Assembly: GCA_963756605.1 (NCBI GenBank)
Contig: CAVWOT010000025.1
Span: 22,510 to 86,509, forward strand
Direction of reading: 5' to 3'
Source of the DNA: Bog-159 sp963756605
GTDB taxonomy: Bacteria; Acidobacteriota; Terriglobia; Bryobacterales; Bryobacteraceae
Length of the DNA stretch: 64,000 nt
Shown piece by piece: positions 10,007 through 18,303 of the stretch. A program made the translations under genes and the position numbers. Under the pieces are notes generated by a model, which saw nothing but the letters and a program-made list of their open reading frames with translations, was not told the DNA's origin and searched no databases. Every line of letters starts with the position of its first letter. The stretch's first letter is position 1.

Positions 10007-11253
10007 GGCAGGGCAGCGGCAGCTTTGCGAAATAGGGCTGCGAATTCCCCAGGTTGATAAGTGGACGGATGCTCCAAATAGTTATAGAGCGCAGTAATCG
10101 AGCTCTGGATCGCCTGCTCGCTGGGCGCCACGGCCGCCGCCAGCGAATCGAGAGACATGGTGGCCTGTTCGGCCGAGTTCACGCCGGAGTTCGCGATGCG
10201 CCAGATGTTGGCCGTTATCGCCTTTACCACGGCGCGCGCGGCAGCCGCATCAAAATCCTGCTTGCTGAAACGGTCTGCCAGGTCGCCAGAAACCTTGCCG
10301 ACCGGGCACGCCGCCTGTCCCACGGCTGGCGCATCACAAGACCGGCGTGACAGCACCTCGGCCAGCGCCGACATCGAACCCTCCAGGCTTTCGCGCTGCT
10401 CGGGCGCCGCCTGCGCGACGAGCTCGCGCAGAATATCGTAGCGTGACTGGTTGAGTTGTAAACTGCCGGGCGTCCGGCCCACGTATCCGCGCTGGATGCG
10501 CCAGCTATCGAGGCGCAGATCATGGTGGCACTGGTAGCATTCCAGATCGGAAAACTCCGGCCACCGGTTCGCGGCGTGCGCCCCCAGCAGTTGCACACCT
10601 GCGGCGAGAGCGCTAGCCTGCCCGACAGCCCATACCCGCACCCGCGGCAGCGTGTTGCCGGCGGATGGCTTCGGCTCGCGGTAATGCGCCGGCTGTGCCC
10701 AACCAAAGGTGTCCAACTCGAAAGCCAGATCGGGATGCCCCGCCGCAATCAGTTCATGATCCACCGACTTATCGCCCGCTCCTAAGTGGCAGCCTAAGCA
10801 GAGTTGCGCGCGTACCTGCAGGTTCTTGGTGTCCATCATGCCCTTGGTCACACTGTCGGCATGCGAATTCGGCTGCGTGTGAGTACCCAGCCATTGTTCG
10901 GCGGGACCATGGCAGGCTTCGCACGCCACGCCGTCGGAAAGCGTTTTAGCCGGAGAGCCGACCACGTGACAAACCGTGCAGCGCTTATCCGTAATGACCG
11001 AGATCTTGAGAATCTCGCCCATCCGCCGCGCGCGCGGCTCTTCGAGTACTTTGTAAGCGCGTGAATGCTTGTCAGATACAGACCAAGTCGCGAATTCGTT
11101 GCCCATGGTGCGGCGAGTCTGCTCGGGGGAGGGGGTAGTTGCGCCATGGCAGTTGGAAGAAGAACAGCTTCCAGCGCCCAGATACTTCGGCTGGTCAGCG
11201 GGCGCCGAAGCCGGAATCACAGCTAGTAATAGCAGGGCGAATCGCGTTTTCAT
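10003..11253 (-). CDS. Multihaem cytochrome c (cytochrome c554-like)
   Basis: A 416-residue exported protein with signal peptide FALLLLAVIPASAPAD. It has five candidate haem sites: CSSSNCH (a CX4CH spacing), CTVCH, CEACH, CLGCH and CYQCH. The block YLGAGSCSSSNCHG near the N-terminus and the CEACHGPAEQW motif match the cytochrome c554 / multihaem family seen in oxidative nitrogen metabolism and in many environmental redox operons. The last third (from about residue 270) is helical without haem sites. It is the first gene of the minus-strand cytochrome/barrel operon and is transcribed divergently from the cNMP/ferredoxin operon across a 355-bp gap. It probably carries electrons in the periplasm to the barrel-decahaem pair. 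Confidence 0.85.
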   Translation of the reverse strand: MKTRFALLLLAVIPASAPADQPKYLGAGSCSSSNCHGATTPSPEQTRRTMGNEFATWSVSDKHSRAYKVLEEPRARRMGEILKISVITDKRCTVCHVVGSPAKTLSDGVACEACHGPAEQWLGTHTQPNSHADSVTKGMMDTKNLQVRAQLCLGCHLGAGDKSVDHELIAAGHPDLAFELDTFGWAQPAHYREPKPSAGNTLPRVRVWAVGQASALAAGVQLLGAHAANRWPEFSDLECYQCHHDLRLDSWRIQRGYVGRTPGSLQLNQSRYDILRELVAQAAPEQRESLEGSMSALAEVLSRRSCDAPAVGQAACPVGKVSGDLADRFSKQDFDAAAARAVVKAITANIWRIANSGVNSAEQATMSLDSLAAAVAPSEQAIQSSITALYNYLEHPSTYQPGEFAALFRKAAAALP

Positions 11254-11389
11254 ACCGATAAGACTCTATATAGTGGAACGGCGGGCGCGGCGTTGTCAAT
11301 GGAAATCTTCGAAATTCCAGCACAAATCAAGAAATAATCGGAGCGATGCATTACAAGCTGTCAGGATCTTCCGCAGGCGCAAGCAGGTT

Positions 11390-11431
11390 TTGGAGGGCGG
11401 GCTTTAGCCGGCGCGGGGCTTTAGGCCCGCT
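11390..11431 (+). repeat. Dispersed palindromic repeat, copy A
   Basis: The core TTGGAGGGCGGGCTTTAGCC is followed by GGCGCGGGG and CTTTAGGCCCGCT. The second half folds as GCGGG/CCCGC. Close copies lie at 23192, 32729 (reverse), 37172 (reverse) and 42376. Confidence 0.75.
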
Positions 11432-11526
11432 CCATTGAGCCTCCCGCCAAATTGGCAGGTCTGGAGATCGGCTTCAGGACTGGAGTCCTGCCCCACTCGA
11501 AATTCGGGGTCACTCCCAGTTTCTAC

Positions 11527-11556
11527 TTGGACATTTGTAACGGTCTGAGGTAATAT
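11527..11556 (+). promoter_or_regulatory. Candidate sigma-70 promoter for the cNMP/ferredoxin operon
   Basis: TTGGAC (11527-11532) is separated by 18 bp from TAATAT (11551-11556). Transcription would start about 45 bp before the ATG at 11609. This is a pattern match only. Confidence 0.4.
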
Positions 11557-11608
11557 CTCACAATCCAGGTAGACAGGGAAATTCGCAGACCTGAGCAAGA
11601 TCCCGGCT

Positions 11609-13882
11609 ATGGCAAAAGAAATCTTAGGAGCGGATCTGGGAGGCGAGTCGCTCTCCTCCGAAGAACTGGCCGCCATACCCGCCTTTGCCGGAATCCGGAA
11701 AGAGACTTGGGATAAGTTCCCAGGCGCCATCGCTAAGAAGGTCTATCAACCGGGCGAAATCATCATACGTGAGGGTGAAAACGGCACCACCGCGTTCTTT
11801 ATTCTTTCCGGAGACATCGACCTGTACCTGGACCACCCCGTCTTGCGGACCCAAACGCGCCAGGTGCAGCGCAGCTTCTTCAAGGGAATCACTAAGTTCA
11901 CCCAATATCTGAAGGGAGTTCCGGAACGGCCCGAGAAGGGTGCGCCACATCGCACCCACATTCCTCAAGACGCCTCGGTGGATCTGCCCATCGAAAATCC
12001 GATTGCCATGGTGACGGCGGGCGACCTGATCGGCGAGTTGGCTGCCTTGGCCGCCCTCAAGCAAGAGAGGTTGAAGAGGCCCAAGTTCTATCCGCGTTCC
12101 GCCACGGCCCGCGCCAAAACCGAAGTAGTAGTGCTGGAGATGTTGCCGAACATCCTGAACAACGTGCTTTACAACGCGCCGGCGTTCAAGGACAAACTCA
12201 ATCGCAACTATCGCACCCGCGCCCTGGACACGCACCTGCGCACCGTCCCGGTCTTCCAGGATCTCAGCCCGGAGTTTCTGAACCACCTGCGCGAACGCGT
12301 GGAACTGGTCGATGTGCAGCCCGGAGAAACCATCGTGCGCCAGGGTGACGTGGCCGATGCGTTCTACCTGATCCGCATGGGTTTTGTGAAGGTGTCCCAA
12401 CATTTTGCCGGCGGCGAAATGGTGCTCACCTACCTCTCACGTGGTTCCTATTTTGGCGAAATGGGTTTGCTGCCGCCGGCCTTCCAGGTGCGCGCCAAAG
12501 GTCCCGAACCCGGACAAATCGTCGAAGGTGTAGTTTCGAACCTGCCGCTGATTTGCGGACGGGCGCCCACCGCGGAGCGCTCGTTGCGGACGCCCTGGGA
12601 CGAGTACATTTCGCGCGAGCATTTTGAAATGCGCGTGGAAGGCGGAAAGGTACGCGTGTCCCGCCTTCCGTCCGGCAGAAATCCACTCAATTTTCGCATG
12701 AAGCCGGCCGACAGCTTCCTGGTTTCCACCGGCGAGAACTTCCTTGCCGGCGAAACCACTTTCGAACTGTTGGAAGACCCTTTGCAAGCCGGACGCCGCA
12801 CGGCCACCTGCACCGCCATCGATTTCGTGCAACTGGTGCGCATCAAGGGCGAAGACTTTTCCCTGATGATGCAGCAGTTCCCCGAGATCGAAACCGGCAT
12901 CACGGAAGTGGCCCGCGCTCGCCGCCAGGCCGACGTCCAAATGCTGAACCGGGTGCAGACTATCTCGGTCAACGACTTCCTGACCCAGGAACTGATGCAG
13001 GGTCAGAACCTTTTGCTGCTCGATCTGGACCGGTGCACGCGCTGCGACGAATGCGTGAAAGCCTGCGTGGCCACGCACGACGACGGTGTCACGCGCCTGA
13101 TCCGCGACGGGCTGCGCTTCGATCACTACCTGGTCCCCACAAGCTGCCGCGCCTGCATGGATCCGTTGTGCATGACGCGCTGCCCGGTGGGCGCCATCCG
13201 GCGGAAGGACACGCTGGACATCGTGATTGAAGACTGGTGTATCGGATGCGGAAACTGCGGCGCCGATTGTCCGTATGGAACCATCAATGTGGTCAACCTG
13301 CAGGTGGGCGGCGCACGCAAGGCCCAGGTGGAGCGGCGTCCCAAGGCAGTGGTTTGCGATCTGTGCGTCGAGTATGCCGAACCCAACTGCGTGCGCGCCT
13401 GCCCGCACGATGCCGCTATCCGAGTAGATCCGCGGACCTTCTTTGCGCGGGGATTGGCCGGGTTGCAACTCGCGGTTCCCACCGGCGTACCGGCCGGGCC
13501 GCGGGAACCGCCACCTCCGCAGGCTCCCCCGGTCGACGGCGAAACCATCTTCCTCTCCAATGCCGCCGACCTCCTGCCCATGCTCCCGCACTTGCGCATC
13601 GCCGCGGGACCGCGCACCGGTGCCGTGTTGCAATTGCGATTTCCGGCCACCACTTTCGGCCGCGTACCCGAAAACGACTATCCCTTTCCCGATGATGAGA
13701 AGATGTCGCGCTTCCATGCCAAAATCGTCTCCGAAAGCGGAAAGCACCTGTTGTGCGATCTCAACTCCACCAACGGTACGGTGGTCAATGGAAACAGCAT
13801 CTCCGAAGTCGAACTGCATAATGGCGACATGATTGAGATGGGCGACTTCCAGGCGGAGTTCCTGATTGGAGCGCAACCGTGA
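11609..13882 (+). CDS. cNMP-binding / FHA / 4x[4Fe-4S] ferredoxin / FHA multidomain protein
   Basis: A 757-residue cytoplasmic protein with an unusual domain order. Residues 40-180 are a cyclic-nucleotide-binding fold with an insertion (80-135). Residues 213-430 are a second such fold (VQPGETIVRQGDVADAFYLI, GSYFGEMGLL), interrupted at about 312-388 by a degenerate FHA domain (CGR, then ISREHF). Residues 475-610 carry four cysteine clusters of the HybA/NrfC/DmsB type (CTRCDECVKAC, CRACMDPLCMTRCP, CIGCGNCGADCP, CDLCVEYAEPNCVRACP). Residues 650-750 are a canonical FHA domain (FGR, SRFHAKI, NSTNGTVVNG). FHA domains bind phosphothreonine, and a kinase and a phosphatase lie in the same operon. The GTG of the next gene overlaps its stop (GTGA). 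Likely role: the electron-transferring iron-sulfur subunit of a membrane redox complex, gated by phosphorylation and a nucleotide or other small ligand (inference). Confidence 0.88.
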   Translation: MAKEILGADLGGESLSSEELAAIPAFAGIRKETWDKFPGAIAKKVYQPGEIIIREGENGTTAFFILSGDIDLYLDHPVLRTQTRQVQRSFFKGITKFTQYLKGVPERPEKGAPHRTHIPQDASVDLPIENPIAMVTAGDLIGELAALAALKQERLKRPKFYPRSATARAKTEVVVLEMLPNILNNVLYNAPAFKDKLNRNYRTRALDTHLRTVPVFQDLSPEFLNHLRERVELVDVQPGETIVRQGDVADAFYLIRMGFVKVSQHFAGGEMVLTYLSRGSYFGEMGLLPPAFQVRAKGPEPGQIVEGVVSNLPLICGRAPTAERSLRTPWDEYISREHFEMRVEGGKVRVSRLPSGRNPLNFRMKPADSFLVSTGENFLAGETTFELLEDPLQAGRRTATCTAIDFVQLVRIKGEDFSLMMQQFPEIETGITEVARARRQADVQMLNRVQTISVNDFLTQELMQGQNLLLLDLDRCTRCDECVKACVATHDDGVTRLIRDGLRFDHYLVPTSCRACMDPLCMTRCPVGAIRRKDTLDIVIEDWCIGCGNCGADCPYGTINVVNLQVGGARKAQVERRPKAVVCDLCVEYAEPNCVRACPHDAAIRVDPRTFFARGLAGLQLAVPTGVPAGPREPPPPQAPPVDGETIFLSNAADLLPMLPHLRIAAGPRTGAVLQLRFPATTFGRVPENDYPFPDDEKMSRFHAKIVSESGKHLLCDLNSTNGTVVNGNSISEVELHNGDMIEMGDFQAEFLIGAQP

Positions 13883-14847
13883 TCGTCGACCGCACCAGCA
13901 CGCGCTGGATTTTGGGCGCGTCCGCCGTGGCGTTGGCTTCCAGCGCGATCTATGGCATCTATGCCGTGCTCGCGGCCAACGGTCCGCGCGGTGGCTCAGT
14001 CGTGGGCCTGGCGTTCGGCTTCGCCGGTACCGCCATCATCGTATTTGAATGCCTGCTGAGCCTGCGAAAGAGATATCCGGCTTCGCCATTGGGGCGCGTG
14101 AAGACTTGGTTGCGCGCGCACGTCTGGCTCGGCCTACTCAGCTTCTTGCTCATCCTGTTTCATGCCGGCTTCCGCTGGGGCCACGGACTCGCCGCCGTCA
14201 TCATGTGGATGTTCCTGATCATCACCTTGAGCGGCATCTACGGCCTGGCCCTGCAAAATTATATTCCTCACCGCATGACGGAACTGGTGGGCCGCGAGAC
14301 CATTTATCAGCAAATCCCCGTGATCGTCTCGGAACTCCGCGTAGATGCCGATGAACGCGTGGAGTTTGTCACGGCGGACCTGGGTCTCGGAGAGATCCTC
14401 GAGGATGTGGTAAAGGCCGGCGGTGTCAAGCAGTATTTCGATCCCAAGCAAAAAGCCAGCGCTGCCGAAAAGGTGGAAGCCGAAGTGAAAAAACGCAAAA
14501 CCTCGCCCCAGATCGGGTCTGATGAGGCCGCCGCGCAGGCCTTGCGCGCGCACTATCTCCAGGAAATGCGGCCTTTCCTGAGCGAGCGGCCACTGGCTTT
14601 TTCGCGCAAATTGTTTGGCACGCCCGAAAGGGTCGCCGCGTATTTCAATTACATTCGCACGCTGCTGCCGGCACCCACACATCCCGTCCTGAACGATTTG
14701 GAGAAGATCTGCGAGGAGCGCCAGCAGTTGCTGGTCCAGGCGCGCCTGCACCGCTGGCTGCATGGCTGGCTGTTCGTGCACGTGCCGATTTCGTTTGCCC
14801 TCTTGCTGTTGAGCCTGGTCCACGCCGTTTGGTCGTTGCGCTACTGA
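13879..14847 (+). CDS. Membrane b-type cytochrome subunit of redox complex
   Basis: A 322-residue integral membrane protein starting at GTG 13879, overlapping the ferredoxin-gene stop by 4 bp. Four transmembrane helices lie in residues 8-120 and a fifth near the C-terminus (about 295-318). Histidines sit at helix ends or within them (RAHVWLG, LFHAGFRWGHG, WLHGWLFVHV, LVHAVWS), in positions suited to bis-His haem b ligation. Between helices 4 and 5 is a soluble segment of about 170 residues rich in charged residues. The family is not one I can name. With a ferredoxin subunit upstream and a multihaem cytochrome c downstream, it is most simply the quinone-reactive anchor linking cytoplasmic and periplasmic electron carriers. 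Confidence 0.75.
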   Translation: MIVDRTSTRWILGASAVALASSAIYGIYAVLAANGPRGGSVVGLAFGFAGTAIIVFECLLSLRKRYPASPLGRVKTWLRAHVWLGLLSFLLILFHAGFRWGHGLAAVIMWMFLIITLSGIYGLALQNYIPHRMTELVGRETIYQQIPVIVSELRVDADERVEFVTADLGLGEILEDVVKAGGVKQYFDPKQKASAAEKVEAEVKKRKTSPQIGSDEAAAQALRAHYLQEMRPFLSERPLAFSRKLFGTPERVAAYFNYIRTLLPAPTHPVLNDLEKICEERQQLLVQARLHRWLHGWLFVHVPISFALLLLSLVHAVWSLRY

Positions 14848-14848
14848 T

Positions 14849-16210
14849 ATGCCCAAAGAAGAGAAGCCGCTCGAATATCAGCATCGCGTCCTCGACACCA
14901 AGGGTCTGGCGCAGCGGCTCAATCTGGAGTACTTGAAGCGCCCGGAAATCTGGGTGCTATGGCGCCGGCGCTTGAGTTGGGCGCTCCCGGCCGCTGCAGC
15001 GCTCATCTCCATCCCTTTGGTGCTAGGTATCGGCGGCGCGAAAAAGGCGTTCTCCAATGGTCCCGTATCGCGCGCGCATGCCATCTTCGGGGACCGCTGT
15101 GAGAATTGCCATTCCCAGGCTTTTTCGAGCGTGCCGGACGCCGCCTGCCTGAGGTGCCATGACGGACCGCCGCATCCCGCCGAGGCCATCGATACGGCCG
15201 CGCTGATCGATACGCCCCGCTGCGCCCAATGCCACGTCGAGCACCGCGGCTTTTCGCGCCTGGCCGAGGTGCGCGATGCCAACTGCACCAGGTGTCATTC
15301 CGATCTCGCACATCACGGCAAAGGCGTTCGCATCAAAAATGTGGCCATTACACACTTCAACCTCAATGGGCATCCCGAGTTTTCGCCTGCCAGCCGGGCC
15401 GATCTGCGTCCGCTCCATCTGAATCACGCCGCGCACATGCCCTCGTCGCCGAAGACCATCAGCGGCATGAAGCTGCCCATGAAATGCAGCGATTGCCACG
15501 TCACCGATCCGTCATCCAATAAGGGCGGTTTGCTGCCGGTGACCTTCGACCAGAACTGTCGCCCATGCCACAGCCGCGAGCTCGAATTCGACGTGTACCA
15601 GTTGCTGCCGGGCCCCATGCCCGCGCCGCACACCAAGGACGTCAATACGATTCATGCGTTCGTGATGGCCGCGTTCCAAAGCGGGTTGCAGCAGAATCCC
15701 GCAATTATTCAAAAGCCCCTTGGCCGCGATACTGAGCCGGTTCGCAATCCGCAGGCGTGGCTCGAGCGCGTGGTCAAGGACAGCGAGGACTTTCTATTCG
15801 AGCGGAAGTGTTCCTACTGCCACGAATACGAAGGCCAAAACGGCGGGTATCCGATGGTCAGGAAAGTGGGGCGAATTCGCGGACAGTATGTGGAAGGCAT
15901 GCCGGATGGACTGCCTTGGTTGCAACGCGGCGAATTCAGCCACCGCGCGCATCGGGCAGTCGATTGCAGTTCCTGCCACACCACGGCCCGCACCAGCACG
16001 AAAACGTCGGACGTTCTGATTCCCCGCATGAAGAGTTGTACCCCGTGCCACGGAGCCAGCGGCACGGCCATCGACAACTGCGCCCAATGTCACCTATTCC
16101 ACAATAAATCAAAGGAAATGGACAAGGACCGCCGGCCGATCGACCAGTTGATCAGCAGAGCGCCCGGGCCGCCCCTTCTGCCGAGGCTATTCGATGGCGA
16201 TCGTTTTTAG
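14849..16210 (+). CDS. Membrane-anchored decahaem cytochrome c
   Basis: A 453-residue protein beginning 1 bp after the cytochrome b stop. A cytoplasmic N-terminus of about 48 residues precedes one uncleaved helix (WALPAAAALISIPLVLGIGG), so the rest faces the periplasm. Ten CXXCH sites are visible: CENCH, CLRCH, CAQCH, CTRCH, CSDCH, CRPCH, CSYCH, CSSCH, CTPCH and CAQCH. Several separate histidines (HFNLNGH, HLNHAAH, FSHRAH) could be distal ligands, as in cytochrome c3/c7-type proteins. Its last 17 bp overlap the PP2C gene. The likely role is to take electrons from, or give them to, the membrane cytochrome b on the periplasmic side. Confidence 0.87.
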   Translation: MPKEEKPLEYQHRVLDTKGLAQRLNLEYLKRPEIWVLWRRRLSWALPAAAALISIPLVLGIGGAKKAFSNGPVSRAHAIFGDRCENCHSQAFSSVPDAACLRCHDGPPHPAEAIDTAALIDTPRCAQCHVEHRGFSRLAEVRDANCTRCHSDLAHHGKGVRIKNVAITHFNLNGHPEFSPASRADLRPLHLNHAAHMPSSPKTISGMKLPMKCSDCHVTDPSSNKGGLLPVTFDQNCRPCHSRELEFDVYQLLPGPMPAPHTKDVNTIHAFVMAAFQSGLQQNPAIIQKPLGRDTEPVRNPQAWLERVVKDSEDFLFERKCSYCHEYEGQNGGYPMVRKVGRIRGQYVEGMPDGLPWLQRGEFSHRAHRAVDCSSCHTTARTSTKTSDVLIPRMKSCTPCHGASGTAIDNCAQCHLFHNKSKEMDKDRRPIDQLISRAPGPPLLPRLFDGDRF

Positions 16211-16925
16211 CGGATTGACCCATCCGGGACGCCTTCGGGACAATAACGAAGACGCCTGGCAGGTCGAGCCGGATCTTTGCCTGGCCGTGCTGGCCGATGG
16301 GATGGGCGGGCACCAGTGTGGTGAGGTGGGCTCGGCGCTTACTATAGATGGAGTGATCTCGTATTTTCGGCAGCCGCCGGAAGACTTGGCGCTCGAGCAA
16401 CGGGTGAAGGAAGCCGTGCGCCATGCCAACCGCCGGGTGCTGGACGCCGCCAAAGCGCGACCCGAGTGCGGGAACATGGGATCCACGGTAGTCATGGCAC
16501 ATTGGTCGGCGCGAGATTTGATCGTCGGCAATGTGGGTGATAGCCGTGCGTACCTTTGCCGGGATGGCCGCCTGGCGCAGCTATCCCACGACCAAAACGT
16601 GGCGGCGGAACTGCGCACGCGGCTGGGCTTTACCGAAGAGCAGATCCAGCGGGTGCCCGACCGCAACGCGCTGACCATGGCTGTAGGGAGCGTGGAACAC
16701 GTGCTGGTCCTGACGCACGGGGAAACTTTACAGGATGGCGATGAGTTGCTGCTGTGCTCCGACGGTCTGCATGGGCCCTTGGGAGATGCGATGATTCGAG
16801 AAGTGCTGGCCGCCAGCGGCACATTGCGGGAGAAGGCCCAAAAACTGGTGGATTCCGCAAATGCGACGGGAGGCCCGGACAACATCACCGTGGTGCTGCT
16901 GGAATACCGGACGGATGGTTTATGA
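16194..16925 (+). CDS. PP2C-family protein serine/threonine phosphatase
   Basis: 243 residues with the full PP2C/Stp1 motif set: RDNNEDAW near the N-terminus, LAVLADGMGGHQCGE (metal-binding Asp-Gly), MGSTVVMA, GNVGDSRAYL, LSHDQN, LLCSDGLHG and GGPDNITVV. The ATG lies inside the end of the decahaem cytochrome gene (17-bp overlap), and its stop overlaps the kinase start (ATGA). Pairing of a PP2C with a Ser/Thr kinase is common in bacteria. Its co-translation with redox genes is not common and suggests it removes phosphate from components of this complex, perhaps from whatever the FHA domains of the first protein recognise. Confidence 0.92.
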   Translation: MAIVFSGLTHPGRLRDNNEDAWQVEPDLCLAVLADGMGGHQCGEVGSALTIDGVISYFRQPPEDLALEQRVKEAVRHANRRVLDAAKARPECGNMGSTVVMAHWSARDLIVGNVGDSRAYLCRDGRLAQLSHDQNVAAELRTRLGFTEEQIQRVPDRNALTMAVGSVEHVLVLTHGETLQDGDELLLCSDGLHGPLGDAMIREVLAASGTLREKAQKLVDSANATGGPDNITVVLLEYRTDGL

Positions 16926-18202
16926 CGCAGAAAGTAGGCTCCTATCAAATTGTGGGGACCTTGCGGCCCGGCGCCCGGCCGCTATACAAGGCGCAGGCGG
17001 CCGACCAACGCCTGGTGGCACTCAAGACGATTCCCGCTAACGGCGTGACGCCGATGGAACGCGAGCGGTTCCTGCGTGAGGCGCAGATCTGCGCGGGCCT
17101 CGATCATCCGAACCTTCTTAAGGTTCACGATTCCGGAGAAGCAGACGGCATCCTGTACCAGGCCATGGATCTGCTGGAAGGCGCGGACCTGGCCAAAGTT
17201 TTCGCCGACGGCCGCCAGTTCTCGTGGGAAGAGAAGCTTTCCATCATGGAGCAGGTCTGTGCGGGACTCGACTACGCGCACAAACTGAACCTCGTTCACC
17301 GCGACATCAAGCCGGCCAATATCTTTCTGGAAACCACGGGCAATATCCGCCTTCTCGATTTCGGCATGGTCAGAACCAGTTCCTCGAACCTGACGCAAGC
17401 CGGTTCCACGCTGGGGACTGTGAACTATATGGCTCCCGAGCAGATTCGCGGCGAGACCTGCACAGCGGCTTCGGATGTGTTTTCGAGCGGGATTGTCTTC
17501 TATCAGCTCTGCAGCGGGCGGCATCCCTTTTCCAAACCAGGCAGTGGTCTGGCCCAGATCGTCAGTGCGATCGTATTCGAAACTCCGGTGCCCCTGGGCC
17601 AGACAGCGGCCGGCGCGCCCGAAGGGCTGGAGTTCATCATTAACAAGGCTCTCGAAAAGGATGCCGCAAAGCGCTGGAAAGGCGGCGGAGATTTCAAGGA
17701 TGCGCTGGCGTTGTGCCGCATCACAATCAAGATGCTGCCCTCGTTGGATGCAGCGGGCGCAGCCGCCGGGGCAGGCGGCAGCCCGCCACCCGTGGAAGAT
17801 CCTGATTTCGGAGAGACCAAGGTGTGGCGCAGACCTGGTCCGGTGGCGCCATCTCGCCCGCCTGACTCGCAGGCGGCCGAGCCAACCCCGCCCGCGCCGC
17901 GCCCGCCCGAACCGCCTCCGCCTAATCCGCCGTCGCCGCGCGTTCCACCTCCGGCCGCAACCCCTGCGCCCAAGCCGCCTGAGGCGGTCCGTAAGCCTCC
18001 CGTGTCGCACCTCTACTGCGCCGCGTGCACTTCTGCCAACGCGCCGGGAGCGTTGACTTGCTCTAATTGTGGAGCGCCGCTCACCTCCGCCGCGCCCGAA
18101 GTTCTGCCCCCGGATGGCATCCCCTGGCGCACCATCGCCTTCCTGGCTACGGCGCTGATCCTGTTTCTAATCGTCGCGATTATCCTGCTCTTGAAGCGCT
18201 GA
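16922..18202 (+). CDS. Membrane Ser/Thr protein kinase with C-terminal zinc ribbon
   Basis: 426 residues. The kinase domain (8-275) has the ATP lysine (VALKTI), HRDIKPANIF, LLDFGMV and NYMAPEQ. The glycine loop reads GTLRPGARPLYKA and lacks the usual GxGxxG, so nucleotide binding may be altered. A proline-rich linker (about 300-370) leads to a two-CXXC zinc ribbon (YCAACTSANAPGALTCSNCGAP), then a single transmembrane helix (IAFLATALILFLIVAIILLL) ending in KR, so the kinase is tail-anchored and faces the cytoplasm. A threonine-containing FGETKVW motif sits before the linker. It is the last gene of the redox operon and the probable writer for its FHA-domain protein. Confidence 0.9.
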   Translation: MTQKVGSYQIVGTLRPGARPLYKAQAADQRLVALKTIPANGVTPMERERFLREAQICAGLDHPNLLKVHDSGEADGILYQAMDLLEGADLAKVFADGRQFSWEEKLSIMEQVCAGLDYAHKLNLVHRDIKPANIFLETTGNIRLLDFGMVRTSSSNLTQAGSTLGTVNYMAPEQIRGETCTAASDVFSSGIVFYQLCSGRHPFSKPGSGLAQIVSAIVFETPVPLGQTAAGAPEGLEFIINKALEKDAAKRWKGGGDFKDALALCRITIKMLPSLDAAGAAAGAGGSPPPVEDPDFGETKVWRRPGPVAPSRPPDSQAAEPTPPAPRPPEPPPPNPPSPRVPPPAATPAPKPPEAVRKPPVSHLYCAACTSANAPGALTCSNCGAPLTSAAPEVLPPDGIPWRTIAFLATALILFLIVAIILLLKR

Positions 18203-18303
18203 AGTGAAACGCAAGCGCTGGACGCGCGGGGGCGCCTTTCGGCTGAAGCCCACAGCGGCAAGCTGAAGCTTGCGCCTCTTGCGGATTCGGCTTATAAGAA
18301 AGT

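Larger units (their letters stand above)
11254..11608. other. 355-bp divergent intergenic region between two redox operons
   Basis: No gene is visible. The region holds a copy of the dispersed palindromic repeat (11390-11431) and, next to it, a hairpin-rich stretch around 11457-11505 in which GCAGG pairs with CCTGC around an inner GGACT/AGTCC stem. It ends in CCTGCCCCAC, a sequence also found at the end of the three-hairpin element at 39157-39165. Promoters for both operons must lie here. The plus-strand candidate is listed separately. Confidence 0.6.

Noticed and set aside
12437..13876. 479-codon minus-strand frame
   Set aside because: Antisense to the ferredoxin/FHA gene, whose motifs are certain.
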